DNA of 64,000 nucleotides from an uncultured beta proteobacterium. GTDB lineage: Bacteria; Pseudomonadota; Gammaproteobacteria; Burkholderiales; SG8-39. Positions 25,831 to 35,501 of this stretch are shown one piece after another; the first letter of the stretch is position 1, and each line of letters opens with the position of its first letter. The stretch is taken from assembly GCA_902826155.1 (NCBI GenBank), contig CADEDU010000005.1, forward strand, positions 98,550-162,549. The letters are read 5' to 3'. Both the position numbers and the translations under genes were made by a program. The notes under the pieces were generated by a model, which was given only the letters and a program-made list of their open reading frames with translations, was not told the origin of the DNA and ran no database searches.

Positions 25831-25963
25831 ACGCATCCCGAGCCGGCTGCTTCAACTGAAACGCTCGCGGCGGGGCGCGACATATCGGTGCGAAATGCGT
25901 CGGGGATGATGGACGCATACATCAGCGTCGCTCCCATCATCACGAACCGCACCGAGGTGCCGC

Positions 25964-26314
25964 ATGACCGTCGATCTGGCCGGAAACATCATCAACGTCG
26001 CGCGCAATCGCACCATCGCGCTCGACAATGCCCGTGGTACCACCGTCGTTTGCGTACGCGGATCGCTGTGGATCACCGAACAGCGCCGCAGCGACGACTT
26101 GGTGCTCGAACCGGGTGAGCGCTACGTGCTGAGCGGCAATGGCAAGGCATTGATCACGGCGCTCGGAGCAGGCGCGATCAAGCTGATCGATCGGCGGTCA
26201 CTCGCTCGCGCCACGATCGATGCGCTGAGCGGGGCATTCGCCCGCTGGTGGGTCGGTCGTTTCGATCAGCATACGATGGGTGTCGCTGCGCGCCGCTACG
26301 GCACTGCAATCTGA
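25964..26314 (+). CDS. DUF2917 family protein
   Basis: This 116-residue protein starts with a beta-rich domain (residues 8-75) containing RGTTVVCVRGSLWITEQ, LEPGERYVLSG and GAIKLID, the pattern of DUF2917, which is cupin-like in its repeated glycine/proline turns. The C-terminal ~35 residues are helical. Function is unknown. It is a single gene 133 bases after the kinase. Confidence 0.8.
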   Translation: MTVDLAGNIINVARNRTIALDNARGTTVVCVRGSLWITEQRRSDDLVLEPGERYVLSGNGKALITALGAGAIKLIDRRSLARATIDALSGAFARWWVGRFDQHTMGVAARRYGTAI

Positions 26315-26419
26315 TCGCCCGCGGGGCGCGCACCGACGCGTGCCCTGTGCGGTTGCCGCGCTGCCGACACGGCGGCGCTGGTAGGCTTGCGGACCTCCCC
26401 CATTCGAGCGAGAAGGTCC

Positions 26420-27136
26420 ATGAGCGACACCAAACCACCGATCGTCCTCGTTCACGGCGCCTGGCATGGTGCCTGGTGCTGGCGGCGCGTCGTGCCGCTG
26501 CTGCGAGCTGCGGGGTATGAAGTCTATGCACCCACGCTCACCGGTCTTGCCGACAAGGCGCATCTGCTCAGTCGATCGGTCAACCTCGCCACGCACGTCG
26601 ATGACGTGCTCGGACTGATCGAGGCCGAAGAGCTGCGCGATGCCGTGCTCGTGGGCCACAGCTACGCCGGCATGGTGATCACCGGCGTGGCCGATCGAGT
26701 ATCCGAGCGCCTGCGCAGCCTGGTGTACCTCGATGCGTTCGTGCCCGAGAGCGGCAAACGGTTGATCGACTACGCTGCGGCCGATCGGCGCGAGGCGATG
26801 ATCAAGGCGGGGCAGGCGAGCGGCTTCGTCGATCCGCCGCCTGCCACGCTGTTCGGCTTGAAGCCCGGCACGCCCGACATGGACTGGGTGACCCGCCGCA
26901 TGACGAAGCAGCCCTACGGGACCATGGCCGACGCGCTGACGTTGCGCAGCGGCGGCGGTGCCCAGCTGCCGCGTAGCTACATCTACTGCGCCAATCCACC
27001 CACCGGGTCGTTTCAGCAATTCGCCGCCGTGCTGCGCGAGGACAGGCGCTGGCGCTTCCACGAGTTCAACACCGGCCACGATTGCATGGTCACCGAGCCC
27101 GCCGAGACGGCGCGGCTCATTCTTGCCGGGGTGTGA
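26420..27136 (+). CDS. Alpha/beta-fold hydrolase (esterase/MenH-like)
   Basis: This 238-residue cytosolic hydrolase has an oxyanion motif VHGAWHGAWCW at 11-21, nucleophile Ser81 in VGHSYAGM, and catalytic His220 in NTGHDCMV. The GAWHGAW type is common in plant-esterase/hydroxynitrile-lyase-like bacterial hydrolases. Start ATG 26420 follows AGAAGG. It lies 145 bases before the cyclase gene in the same direction, so it could act on an ester or lactone in the same pathway. Substrate is unknown. Confidence 0.9.
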   Translation: MSDTKPPIVLVHGAWHGAWCWRRVVPLLRAAGYEVYAPTLTGLADKAHLLSRSVNLATHVDDVLGLIEAEELRDAVLVGHSYAGMVITGVADRVSERLRSLVYLDAFVPESGKRLIDYAAADRREAMIKAGQASGFVDPPPATLFGLKPGTPDMDWVTRRMTKQPYGTMADALTLRSGGGAQLPRSYIYCANPPTGSFQQFAAVLREDRRWRFHEFNTGHDCMVTEPAETARLILAGV

Positions 27137-27281
27137 CGCGAGCGGCGCGAATCGCGCTACATTCCCCGGCATTCCCGCTGACTCGCCTTGCGCATGCAGC
27201 AGTACGCATGGCGAGGCGGCGCGCCCGTTTTCGACCACCCGAACTCGCTTTCCCGATTCCAATCGCACCCAGGAGGAAGAC

Positions 27282-28253
27282 ATGGCTGCAAAGAAGATCA
27301 CCCGTCAGGACATGACCGCCGCGGCGGAGAAGTACAAGAACTGGGGCAAGTGGGGTCCCGCCGACGAGATCGGCACGCTCAACTACACCCAGGCCGAAGA
27401 CATCATCGCGGCCGCACGCCTGGTGCGCAAAGGCAAGGTGATCTCGCTCGCGCTCAACTTCGATCATCACGGACCGCAGGGCGCCAAGAGCAACTATCCG
27501 GCGATGGGGCGGATCAATCCGGTGCATACGATGCTGCGCACCGGCACCGATGCGTATTCCGGCGTGCTTGATTCTCGTGGCATCCGCGCCGCCGACGACA
27601 TGGTCGTGATGCCGCTGCAGTGCGGCACGCAATGGGACGGCCTGGGCCATGTGTTCTACGAGAACAACATGTGGAACGGCTACGACTGCCGCGAGGTCAC
27701 CTCGGCCGGCGCGCAGAAGTGCGGCATCGAAAAGACCAAGAACAAGATGGTCGGGCGCGGCGTGTTTCTCGATGTGGCGCGAGCGCTCGGTAAGGAATGC
27801 CTCGACGACGGCTACGGCATCACCGGCGCCGATCTCGATCTCACCGCGAAAAAGCAAGGCATCGAGATGAAGCGCGGCGATTTCGTGATCGTGCGCACCG
27901 GGCAGATGGAACAGAAGCTTAAGGCGGGCAGCTGGGACGGCTATCCCGGCGGCGATGCGCCCGGGTTTTCATTCGAGACGCTCGAGTGGATCCAGCGCAC
28001 GCAGCTGGCCGCGCTGGCGAGCGACACCTGGGGCTGCGAGGTGCGTCCGAATGAATCGGAGAAGGGCATCAACCAACCTTGGCACTGGATCACCATCCCG
28101 ATCATGGGCATGACCATGGGCGAGATCTTCTATCTCAAGGACCTGGCCGAAGACTGCGCCGCCGACGGCGTGTACGAATTTCTGTTCGTGGCACCGGCGC
28201 TGCCGATCACCGGTGGCGTGGGCTCGCCGATCAATCCGCTGGCGATCAAGTAG
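27282..28253 (+). CDS. Cyclase-family (kynurenine-formamidase-like) hydrolase
   Basis: This 323-residue protein of the putative cyclase superfamily (metal-dependent amidohydrolases such as KynB and isatin hydrolase) has WGPADEIGTLNY near the N-terminus and QCGTQWDGLGHVFY around residue 110, in place of the shorter HxGTHxDxPxH metal site. GRGVFLDVARALG and IKRGDFVIVRTG-type turns follow. The Gln-Trp-Asp-His arrangement resembles longer members of unknown substrate. AGGAGG lies 8 bases before the ATG. It is followed after 10 bases by the ThDP enzyme, so they are one operon. Confidence 0.9.
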   Translation: MAAKKITRQDMTAAAEKYKNWGKWGPADEIGTLNYTQAEDIIAAARLVRKGKVISLALNFDHHGPQGAKSNYPAMGRINPVHTMLRTGTDAYSGVLDSRGIRAADDMVVMPLQCGTQWDGLGHVFYENNMWNGYDCREVTSAGAQKCGIEKTKNKMVGRGVFLDVARALGKECLDDGYGITGADLDLTAKKQGIEMKRGDFVIVRTGQMEQKLKAGSWDGYPGGDAPGFSFETLEWIQRTQLAALASDTWGCEVRPNESEKGINQPWHWITIPIMGMTMGEIFYLKDLAEDCAADGVYEFLFVAPALPITGGVGSPINPLAIK

Positions 28254-28263
28254 AGGCACGACC

Positions 28264-29946
28264 ATGGCCAAGATGACCGGCGCACAACTGATGGCCGACA
28301 TGCTGAAGGGCTACGGCGTGTCGCACGTGTTCATGGTGCCCGCGGTGCTGCGCACCACCTTCGCCGAGATGGAGCGGCGCGGCACCGGCATTGCGCGCGT
28401 GCACACGCATGGTGAGAAATCCGCTGCGTACATGGCCGACGGCTTTGCGCGCGCCACCGGGCGGCCGGGCGTCTGCATGGCGCAGGTGATCGGCGCGCTC
28501 AATCTCGCGGCAGGGCTGCGCGACGCGTGGCTCGCGCACTCGCCGGTGATCGCGATGACCGGCGGACGTGATCCGAAGACCAAGTTCCGCAAGGTCTATC
28601 AGGAGATCGACGACGTACCCGCGTTCGAACCGGTGACGAAGTTCAACGCCACCGTTGATGACGTTTCCCGTTTCCCCGACATGGTGCGGCAGGCGTTTCG
28701 GGTGGCGGTGTCGGGCACGCCCGGGCCGGTGCATCTGCAGTTTCGCGGCAACGAAGGCCAGATCGATCAGGAAGAGGCCGACATGGAGCCGCTGTGTGAA
28801 CCGTTGTTCGCGCAGGTGCCGCCGTTCCGGCCGGAGCCCGAGCGGGGCAGCGTGATGAGCGCGCTGCAGTTGCTGCAGAACGCCGCGCGCCCGGTGATCG
28901 TCGCCGGCGGTGGCGTGCGCGCTTCGGGCGCGCAGCGCGAGGTCGTCGCGCTGGCCGAGAAGCTCGGCATCCCGGTGGCGACTTCGCTAAACGGCAAAGA
29001 CACCATCCCCGGCATCCATCCGCTGTCGGTGGGGGTGGTCGGCTCGTATTCACGCGAAAGCGCCAACCGTATCGTCGCGCAGGCCGATCTGGTGTGCTTC
29101 ATCGGCACAGAGGCAGGCGGCATGACGACGCATTTCTGGGCGGTGCCGAAGATAGGCGCGACTGCCATTCAGATCGACATCGACGCGGAAGCACTCGGGC
29201 GCAACTATCCGTTGCAGGTTGCGGTGCACGGCGACGCGAAGACCGCGCTGCTGCGCATGATCGAAAACGCGGATGGTGCGACGTCGAGCAAACGGCAAGC
29301 GTGGCTCAAGACGGTCAATACGACACGCGAGGAGTGGTACGGGAAATACCGCTCGCTGCTCGATGCCGATACCGCGCCGACGCGGCCGGAACGGCTATGT
29401 CGGGATCTGTCGCGGCACATGCCCGACGATGCGATCGTCGTGGTCGACACCGGACACGCCGGCATGTGGATGGGCGGCATGTTCGATCTGAAGAGTCCGC
29501 GTCAGAGTTACATCCGCAGTGCCGGGCATCTGGGCTGGGCGTTTCCCGCCGGGCTGGGTGCCAAGTGCGGTGCGCCGCATCGGCCGGTGGTCACGTTCAC
29601 CGGCGATGCCGGGTTCTGGTACCACATCGGTGAGATCGAGACGGCGGTGCGCTGGAAGATGAACGCGGTGACTGTGGTCAACAACAATGGCGGTGGCAAT
29701 CAGTCCAAGCGCGGCTTCGATCGTGTCTACGGCGGCAAACAAACCGAGCAGGCACTCGAGCTGTGGACGTACACCAAGGTCAATTTCGCACGCATCGCCG
29801 AAGACATGGGTGCAGTGGGCATCCGCGTGGAGAAGCCCGGCGAATTCGCACCGGCGCTGGCGCGCGCGCTGGAAGCCAACCGGCCGGTAGTGATCGACGT
29901 TGTGACTGAGCTGGACGCGCTGGCGCCGCTGGCTGTTGGCGGCTGA
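28264..29946 (+). CDS. Thiamine-diphosphate-dependent enzyme (acetolactate-synthase-like)
   Basis: This 560-residue protein has the three-domain ThDP lyase plan. The N-terminal pyrimidine-binding domain carries the activating Glu51 (HTHGEKSAAYMADG). A central domain follows (about 195-330), then a C-terminal pyrophosphate domain with the Mg site from Asp448 (TGDAGFWYH) to VNNNGGG. No membrane or FAD-specific feature is obvious. Such enzymes cleave or join 2-oxo acids. It follows the cyclase gene by 10 bases and precedes a Bug receptor by 29 bases, suggesting a catabolic operon with its own uptake protein. Confidence 0.9.
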   Translation: MAKMTGAQLMADMLKGYGVSHVFMVPAVLRTTFAEMERRGTGIARVHTHGEKSAAYMADGFARATGRPGVCMAQVIGALNLAAGLRDAWLAHSPVIAMTGGRDPKTKFRKVYQEIDDVPAFEPVTKFNATVDDVSRFPDMVRQAFRVAVSGTPGPVHLQFRGNEGQIDQEEADMEPLCEPLFAQVPPFRPEPERGSVMSALQLLQNAARPVIVAGGGVRASGAQREVVALAEKLGIPVATSLNGKDTIPGIHPLSVGVVGSYSRESANRIVAQADLVCFIGTEAGGMTTHFWAVPKIGATAIQIDIDAEALGRNYPLQVAVHGDAKTALLRMIENADGATSSKRQAWLKTVNTTREEWYGKYRSLLDADTAPTRPERLCRDLSRHMPDDAIVVVDTGHAGMWMGGMFDLKSPRQSYIRSAGHLGWAFPAGLGAKCGAPHRPVVTFTGDAGFWYHIGEIETAVRWKMNAVTVVNNNGGGNQSKRGFDRVYGGKQTEQALELWTYTKVNFARIAEDMGAVGIRVEKPGEFAPALARALEANRPVVIDVVTELDALAPLAVGG

Positions 29947-29975
29947 TTGCGATCGCGAGGATGCAAGGACCAACC

Positions 29976-30989
29976 ATGAACACACACACGTCTGGATTTG
30001 ATAGCCCAACGCGCCGCGTTGGCATCGCGCGGCCGTTGCTCGGGGCGTTATCCGCAGTGGTGGCGATGGCCATCACCGCCGGAGTGCATGCACAGGCTTA
30101 TCCGAGCAAGCCGGTGCGCATCGTCGTGGCCCACGCACCAGGTGGCCCGGTGGATGTGATCGCGCGCCTGGTGCAGCCCAAGACCCAGGAACTGCTCGGC
30201 CAGCAGCTCATCGTCGAGAATCGCGTCGGCGCCGGCGGCAACATCGGTACGGCCGCGGTGGCGAAATCGCCGGCCGACGGCTACACCATTCTCGCGAACT
30301 CCTCGGCGTTCGCCGTTAATCCGAGCCTCACCGCGAACGCCGGCTACGACGCCGAGAAGGACTTTGCACCGGTGGTGCAGGTCGCCACGCAGCCCAATCT
30401 CGTCGTCGTACATCCAGGCGTCAATGTGAAGAATCTGCAGGAGCTGCTCGCGCTGGCGAAAACCACCAAGCTGTCGTACGCCTCGCCTGGCAGCGGCACC
30501 ACGCCGCACCTCACGGCCGAGATGCTGTTTCGTGTGATCGGCAAGGTCGACGTCCAAGGTGTGCACTACAAAGGCGCGGGCCCCGCAGCCGCTGCGGTCG
30601 TAGCCGGCGAACCGCAAGTGGGCTCGCTCGCGGTCACTGCGCCGATTCCGCACGTGCGCGCCGGCAAGTTGCGGGCGATCGCGATCTCCAGCGCCAAGCG
30701 CCATCCCGCACTGCCAGACGTGGCCACGTTCACCGAGCAGGGGTATCCGAACGTGCAGGACTACACCTGGGTCGGATTCTTCGCGCCCGCCGGCACGCCA
30801 CCGGCAGTGGTACAGCGCCTCAACGATGCGGTGAACCAGGCGATCAAGTCTCCCGAAGTGATGGAGCGCCTGGCCTCGCTCGCATTCGAGCCGATCGGCG
30901 GCACGCCCGTGCAGTTCGCGCAGTACGTGAAAGAGGAAGTCGTGAAGTGGGGCAAGGTGGTCAAGGAGACCGGCGCCAAGGTCGACTAG
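29976..30989 (+). CDS. Bug-family tripartite tricarboxylate receptor
   Basis: This 337-residue protein has a long N-terminal region before the signal helix (RPLLGALSAVVAMAITAG) with cleavage near VHAQA. It then has YPSKPVRIVVAHAPGGPVDV, ENRVGAGGNIG and SPADGYT, which are the Bug ligand loops. ATG 29976 follows AAGGA; an ATG at 29961 lacks a better site. Position after the cyclase and ThDP genes suggests it supplies their substrate. No membrane subunits are nearby. Confidence 0.92.
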   Translation: MNTHTSGFDSPTRRVGIARPLLGALSAVVAMAITAGVHAQAYPSKPVRIVVAHAPGGPVDVIARLVQPKTQELLGQQLIVENRVGAGGNIGTAAVAKSPADGYTILANSSAFAVNPSLTANAGYDAEKDFAPVVQVATQPNLVVVHPGVNVKNLQELLALAKTTKLSYASPGSGTTPHLTAEMLFRVIGKVDVQGVHYKGAGPAAAAVVAGEPQVGSLAVTAPIPHVRAGKLRAIAISSAKRHPALPDVATFTEQGYPNVQDYTWVGFFAPAGTPPAVVQRLNDAVNQAIKSPEVMERLASLAFEPIGGTPVQFAQYVKEEVVKWGKVVKETGAKVD

Positions 30990-31060
30990 TCGGACGCAAC
31001 CAGTCCGCCGACAGCGGCTGCTCGCTCGCCTGATCTTCTCTGATACGGCGGCGCACCAAC

Positions 31061-31975
31061 ATGAGTCGCGTGATCGTCGCCGGCAGCATCAACGTCGACC
31101 TGGTCGCGACGGCTGATCGCTTTCCGCGCGCCGGCGAAACCGTGCCGGGTCGCACGTTCGCGCAGTATCCGGGCGGCAAAGGCGCCAATCAGGCGATCGC
31201 TGCCGCCCGAGCCGGTGCCACGACGGCCATGGTTGCGGCGGTCGGTGACGACGACCACGGCCGGCAGATGCGCACGTACCTCAGCGCCAGTGGTGTCGAT
31301 TGCACCGGTGTGCGTACGCACCCGACGCTTCCTACTGGTATCGCGCTCATTACGGTGAGCGCGGGCGAGAACAGCATCGTCGTCGTGCCTGGCGCCAATG
31401 GCAGCCTCGCCGCGTCCGATCTGGACGACCTCGCGTTTGCGCCCGGCGATGTGCTGGTGACCCAGCTCGAGATCCCGATCACGACGGTCGCCGCGGCGCT
31501 GCAACGCGCGCAACGCCATGGCGCGATCACCGTGCTCAACGCCGCGCCGATGCTGGCCGAGGTCCAGTCGCTGCTCGCCCACGCGCACGTACTCATCGTC
31601 AACGAGACCGAGCTGTCGGCGCTGACGCAGACGCAGATCGATCAGGACGCCGCGTCGCATCTCGTCGCGCAGGCGGCCGACGCGTTGCGCCAACGCGGTC
31701 TGCCCACAATCATCGCCACCTTGGGTGCGCGCGGCGCGATCGTCGTGGGTGAGAGCACCTGGTTCGAGTTGCCCGGCCGCGACGTGGCGGTCGTGGACGC
31801 GACCGGTGCGGGCGATTGCTTCGTCGGCACGTTCGCTGCGGCGCTGACAACTGGCGGCACGATCAAGGCCGCGGCGCAATTCGCCAACGTCGCCGCGTCG
31901 ATCTGCGTCCAGCGGCCCGGCGCCGGGCCGTCGATGCCCACGCGCGAGGAGATCGAGGCGGCGTTCAGGGGTTGA
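31061..31975 (+). CDS. rbsK: Ribokinase (PfkB family)
   Basis: This 304-residue sugar kinase has GSINVDLV at the N-terminus, PGGKGANQAIAAARAG near residue 38 (PfkB signature 1), NETE around residue 185 and the ATP/anion-hole motif DATGAGDCFVGTF with catalytic Asp. It matches ribokinase better than fructokinase or adenosine kinase by its NVDL and GGKGANQA motifs. It would make ribose 5-phosphate in the cytosol. A nucleoside hydrolase that could release ribose lies about 1 kb away on the other strand. Confidence 0.9.
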   Translation: MSRVIVAGSINVDLVATADRFPRAGETVPGRTFAQYPGGKGANQAIAAARAGATTAMVAAVGDDDHGRQMRTYLSASGVDCTGVRTHPTLPTGIALITVSAGENSIVVVPGANGSLAASDLDDLAFAPGDVLVTQLEIPITTVAAALQRAQRHGAITVLNAAPMLAEVQSLLAHAHVLIVNETELSALTQTQIDQDAASHLVAQAADALRQRGLPTIIATLGARGAIVVGESTWFELPGRDVAVVDATGAGDCFVGTFAAALTTGGTIKAAAQFANVAASICVQRPGAGPSMPTREEIEAAFRG

Positions 31976-32016
31976 TTACGGGGTAAAGTACCGACGATGA
32001 CATTGGAGGATCAATC

Positions 32017-32979
32017 ATGAAGAGACACCGTGTACTGCTGTCGCTGCTCGCGGCACTGATTCCAACGGTCGCGTTGGGTCAGGCCTATCCGGTCAAGCCG
32101 GTGAACATCATCGTGCCGTATCCGCCGGGCGGGCTGATCGATCTGGTCGCGCGCATCATCCAGCCGGAGATGCAAAAGGAGCTGGGCCAGTCGGTGTTGA
32201 TCGAGAATCGATCCGGTGCCGGCGGCAACGTGGGTGCGGAGTTCGTCGCACGCGCCGCCCCGGACGGCTACACCTTGCTGCTGGGCAACCCATCGCTCGG
32301 CATCAGCGAGAGCCTCTATCCCAAGCTCAACTATCGTCCGCTGCAGGATCTGGTCTACATCGGCCAGTACGGCAAGGTGCCCAACATCCTGACCGTGCAT
32401 CCGTCGTTTCCTGCCAAGAACATTCAGGAGCTGATCGCGCACCTGAAGAAGAATCCCGGCAAGTTCAACTACGGTTCGCCCGGCTACGGCACCTCGCCGC
32501 AGCTTTCGGTGGAACTGTTCAAGCAGCGCACGGACACCTTCATCGTTCACATTCCGTTCCGCGGCAGCGGCCCGGCAACGGCAGCGTTCATGGCGAACGA
32601 AGTGCAGATAATGTTCGACAACCTTCCGCCGCAGGTGCCGAACATCAAGGCGGGCAAGGCGCGCGCGCTGGCAGTGAGCAGCCTCAAGCGCTCGCCGGTG
32701 TTTCCCGACGTGCCGACTCTCGATGAAGCGGGGCTTAAGGGATTCGAGGTCACGTCCTGGTTCGGCTTGAACGCGCCGGCGGCCACGCCGAAGGAAGTCG
32801 TGGCGCGAATCAATCAGGCGCTCAACAAAGTCACCGCCACGCCAGATGTGCGCGAGAAGCTCACCTCGCGGGGTGCCGAAGTCATCCAGGGAACGCCCGA
32901 GCAGTATCTGGCGTTCGTGAAGGGTGAGTACGACAAGTGGGGGCCGGTGATCAAGCGTGCGGGGATCAAACCGGAGTGA
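32017..32979 (+). CDS. Bug-family tripartite tricarboxylate receptor
   Basis: This 320-residue protein has a signal peptide ending VALGQA. The Bug motifs are VNIIVPYPPGGLID, ENRSGAGGNVG and APDGYTLLLG. A GGAGGA lies 7 bases before the ATG. It is placed directly between the ribokinase and a convergent nucleoside hydrolase, so a nucleoside or sugar-derived ligand is possible, although the family usually binds small carboxylates. Confidence 0.92.
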   Translation: MKRHRVLLSLLAALIPTVALGQAYPVKPVNIIVPYPPGGLIDLVARIIQPEMQKELGQSVLIENRSGAGGNVGAEFVARAAPDGYTLLLGNPSLGISESLYPKLNYRPLQDLVYIGQYGKVPNILTVHPSFPAKNIQELIAHLKKNPGKFNYGSPGYGTSPQLSVELFKQRTDTFIVHIPFRGSGPATAAFMANEVQIMFDNLPPQVPNIKAGKARALAVSSLKRSPVFPDVPTLDEAGLKGFEVTSWFGLNAPAATPKEVVARINQALNKVTATPDVREKLTSRGAEVIQGTPEQYLAFVKGEYDKWGPVIKRAGIKPE

Positions 32980-33027
32980 GGAGTAAGGGCGCTCCCGCCC
33001 CCGCCGCACCCGGCGACGGGCGTTCCT

Positions 33028-33981
33028 TCACGAATACTCCAGCAGCACCTCCAGTACCAGGTCGATCAACGGACGCTCGCGTGCCGCCAGTGCCACCTTC
33101 GCGTTGGCGTTCGTGGGTGCTTTGATCTGTTCAGTGGAGCCGGGCCGCACGCCCCGCAGATCGCACACCGTCATGCCGCGGGTGTGGTTGCCCTGCAGCT
33201 CGATCTGCACTGATGCGTCGACGTACGTCACCAGTTCGGGCGCCACGTACGGCACCAGCGCGCACACGTCGTGCATCGGTGCGACGTCCAGTCCGTACAC
33301 GCGCTGCTGTCGGCTCAGATAGAAATCCATGAGATCGGCGATGGTGCCGGCCACGCGCCGGCCGCTGGCACGCAGGCGGTCCACGTCCGCCCGATTGAAG
33401 CCGGTCTGGCGCGTGACGTTGTAGCCCATCATGCGGATCGGCACACCGCTCGCGAACACGATCGCGGCCGCCTCCGGGTCGCAGTACACGTTGAACTCCG
33501 CCGCAGGCGTGATGTTGCCGAGTGTGGTGGAGCCACCCATGATCGCGATCTCCCGCAGCCAGCCGGCAAGACGCGGTTCACGCTGCAACGCGACCGCGAG
33601 ATTCGTCTGCGGACCGACCAGCGCGATCGTGAGCTCGCCGCGATGGCGATGCGCCGTCTCGATGATGAAATCGACCGCGTGCATGTCGATCAGTGCGCGG
33701 TCGGGGGCGGGCAGCGTCGCGCCATCGAGTCCGGATTTGCCGTGGATCTCGCTCGCCTGGTGTGCGGCCGCGGCCAGTGGTGCGGCGTGTCCACGGGCCA
33801 CCGGCACATCGATGCCGGCAAGCGTGCATAGCGCCAGCGCGTTGCGCGTGGTGTTCTCCAGCGTGCTGTTGCCGTGAACGGTGGTGATACCCACCAGCTC
33901 GAAGCGCCGATGTGCGAACAGTAGCGCGACCGCGTCGTCGTGTCCGGGGTCGCAATCCAGCAGGAGTTTGTGTCGGGTCAC
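33028..33981 (-). CDS. Inosine-uridine-type nucleoside hydrolase
   Basis: This 317-residue protein begins (M)TRHKLLLDCDPGHDDAVALL, the calcium-binding DxDxxxDD motif of the nucleoside N-ribohydrolase family. NVYCDPEAAAIVF and MHDVCAL in the C-terminal half give the second metal-site Asp and a catalytic His. I choose a GTG start at 33981, because it puts this motif at the N-terminus and has GGAG 8 bases upstream. It cleaves nucleosides to base and ribose, which the nearby ribokinase could phosphorylate. It is divergent from the mutarotase gene, with 51 bases between. Confidence 0.92.
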   Translation of the reverse strand: MTRHKLLLDCDPGHDDAVALLFAHRRFELVGITTVHGNSTLENTTRNALALCTLAGIDVPVARGHAAPLAAAAHQASEIHGKSGLDGATLPAPDRALIDMHAVDFIIETAHRHRGELTIALVGPQTNLAVALQREPRLAGWLREIAIMGGSTTLGNITPAAEFNVYCDPEAAAIVFASGVPIRMMGYNVTRQTGFNRADVDRLRASGRRVAGTIADLMDFYLSRQQRVYGLDVAPMHDVCALVPYVAPELVTYVDASVQIELQGNHTRGMTVCDLRGVRPGSTEQIKAPTNANAKVALAARERPLIDLVLEVLLEYS

Positions 33982-34032
33982 CGCGTGCTCCGATCGTGAA
34001 TCAACGAGTACGCAGCATACAATCGACCCACC

Positions 34033-34911
34033 ATGAACGAAGACTCCCTGGTAGCCATCGCCGACGTTGCGGACGTTCGACTCGGCACGTTCCTCGACAT
34101 TCCAGCGCTGCTTGTCGAAACGCACGCTGCGCGCGCCGCGATCAGCTTGTTCGGTGCACAACTGCTCTCGTATGCGCCCGCGGGGCACGACGATCTGCTG
34201 TGGGTATCGCCGGGCACATCGAAGCCGCCACGACCGATTCGCGGCGGCGTGCCGATCTGCTGGCCGTGGTTCGGCCGGCAAGGCGTCGAAGCCAGCGCGC
34301 CGCAGCACGGCATCGCGCGCACCGCGCCGTGGAAGGTGGCGTTTGCGCAGGCACGCGATGCGGGCAGCGTGGCGCTATCGCTGGTGCCTCAAGACAGCGC
34401 GTTGAATGCGCTGCGCGTCGAACTCATGTTCGAGATCGGCGCGACGCTCACGCAGGCGCTCAAGACCACCAACACCACCGATGCGCCGGTCACGCTCACC
34501 CAGGCGTTTCACACGTACTTTCGCGTGGGCGATGCAGCTCGCGCCGCGATCGGCGGCATCGAGGGGCTCACGTACCTCGACAAGCCCAGCAACTTCGCGC
34601 GTCGGGTGCAGGATCAACCATGGCGGCTGGAAGGCGAATGTGATCGTGTGTATGTGGGTGCGCGCGGCGCATACACCTTGGACGACCCGGTGCTCGCTCG
34701 GCGCATCCACATCCGCGCAAACAACAGTCGCGCGCTGGTGGTGTGGAACCCGGGTCGTGAACGCATCAGCGCGATCGGCGACATTCCCCCGGCGAACTGG
34801 CGCGAGTTCCTGTGCCTGGAAGTGGCCAATGCCGGCGATGACGTGGTGACGCTTCAGCCGGCGTGCGCGTGCGTGATCACGCAGACGTTGTCGGTCGAGC
34901 GCAGGAAGTAG
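34033..34911 (+). CDS. D-hexose-6-phosphate mutarotase (YeaD-like)
   Basis: This 292-residue protein has the galactose-mutarotase-like beta-sandwich. Motifs are SLFGAQLLSY, RPIRGGVPICWPWFG, HGIARTAPW (catalytic His region), QAFHTYF and the catalytic Glu in EFLCLEVAN. It interconverts anomers of hexose 6-phosphates. There are only 51 bases between it and the divergent nucleoside hydrolase; a TACAAT at 34018-34023 could be a -10 element, but I see no convincing -35. Confidence 0.9.
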   Translation: MNEDSLVAIADVADVRLGTFLDIPALLVETHAARAAISLFGAQLLSYAPAGHDDLLWVSPGTSKPPRPIRGGVPICWPWFGRQGVEASAPQHGIARTAPWKVAFAQARDAGSVALSLVPQDSALNALRVELMFEIGATLTQALKTTNTTDAPVTLTQAFHTYFRVGDAARAAIGGIEGLTYLDKPSNFARRVQDQPWRLEGECDRVYVGARGAYTLDDPVLARRIHIRANNSRALVVWNPGRERISAIGDIPPANWREFLCLEVANAGDDVVTLQPACACVITQTLSVERRK

Positions 34912-34953
34912 ACCCGCGTTCACCCGTACGGGATCGGCCGCGTCGCGCCCCTT

Positions 34954-35415
34954 CTACCGCGTGGGTTCGTTGGTGTCGCCGTCGCCCTTGCGCTCGCTGA
35001 GCGTGCGCACCAGGAACGCGCCGTTCGATTGCGCCAGCAGCCGATCGCCCGCCCAGATATCGCAGCTCGCGTATGCCATGCGCCGCCCGGTCTTCTTGAC
35101 GATCACGCGCGCTTCGATCCATGCGCCCAGCGGCGCGCCGTTGATGTAGTCGACCTGCAGACTGGTGGTGGCCATCGGCTGGCCGGTGCCATAGCGCCGG
35201 TGGATCGCGTAACCGAGTGCGGTGTCGGCCAGCACCGCGATCATGCCGCCGTGCACATTGCCGCCGAGGTTGGTGTGGCGTGCATCCGACCAGAAACCCA
35301 TGGTCGCGCCGAGCGCATCGTGTCGCACGAAAAACGGGCCGGTCAGTTCGCGAAACGCACTGGTGCGCTCGATCGGGGTGAATCCCTCCGGAGGCGGTTT
35401 GTTGGCTTCGTTCAC
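34954..35415 (-). CDS. PaaI-type hotdog thioesterase
   Basis: This 153-residue protein has the hotdog signature GGNVHGGMIAVLADTALGYAI near residue 55-75, with ATTSLQVDYI and GRRMAYASCDI following. It hydrolyses acyl- or aryl-CoA thioesters. The start is uncertain: I choose GTG 35415, where the first plausible cytosolic sequence begins, since upstream in-frame residues look unrelated and overlap the end of the cupin gene. It is the third gene of a minus-strand set with a cupin dioxygenase and a flavin monooxygenase. Confidence 0.82.
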   Translation of the reverse strand: MNEANKPPPEGFTPIERTSAFRELTGPFFVRHDALGATMGFWSDARHTNLGGNVHGGMIAVLADTALGYAIHRRYGTGQPMATTSLQVDYINGAPLGAWIEARVIVKKTGRRMAYASCDIWAGDRLLAQSNGAFLVRTLSERKGDGDTNEPTR

Positions 35416-35501
35416 TTGTGATTTACTTTGGGGTAGAGGGGCTGTCGTGTTTCGGATCGTAGCGTTCTTGATTTCGAGAACGAACTGCAGGCGGACCGGC
35501 C

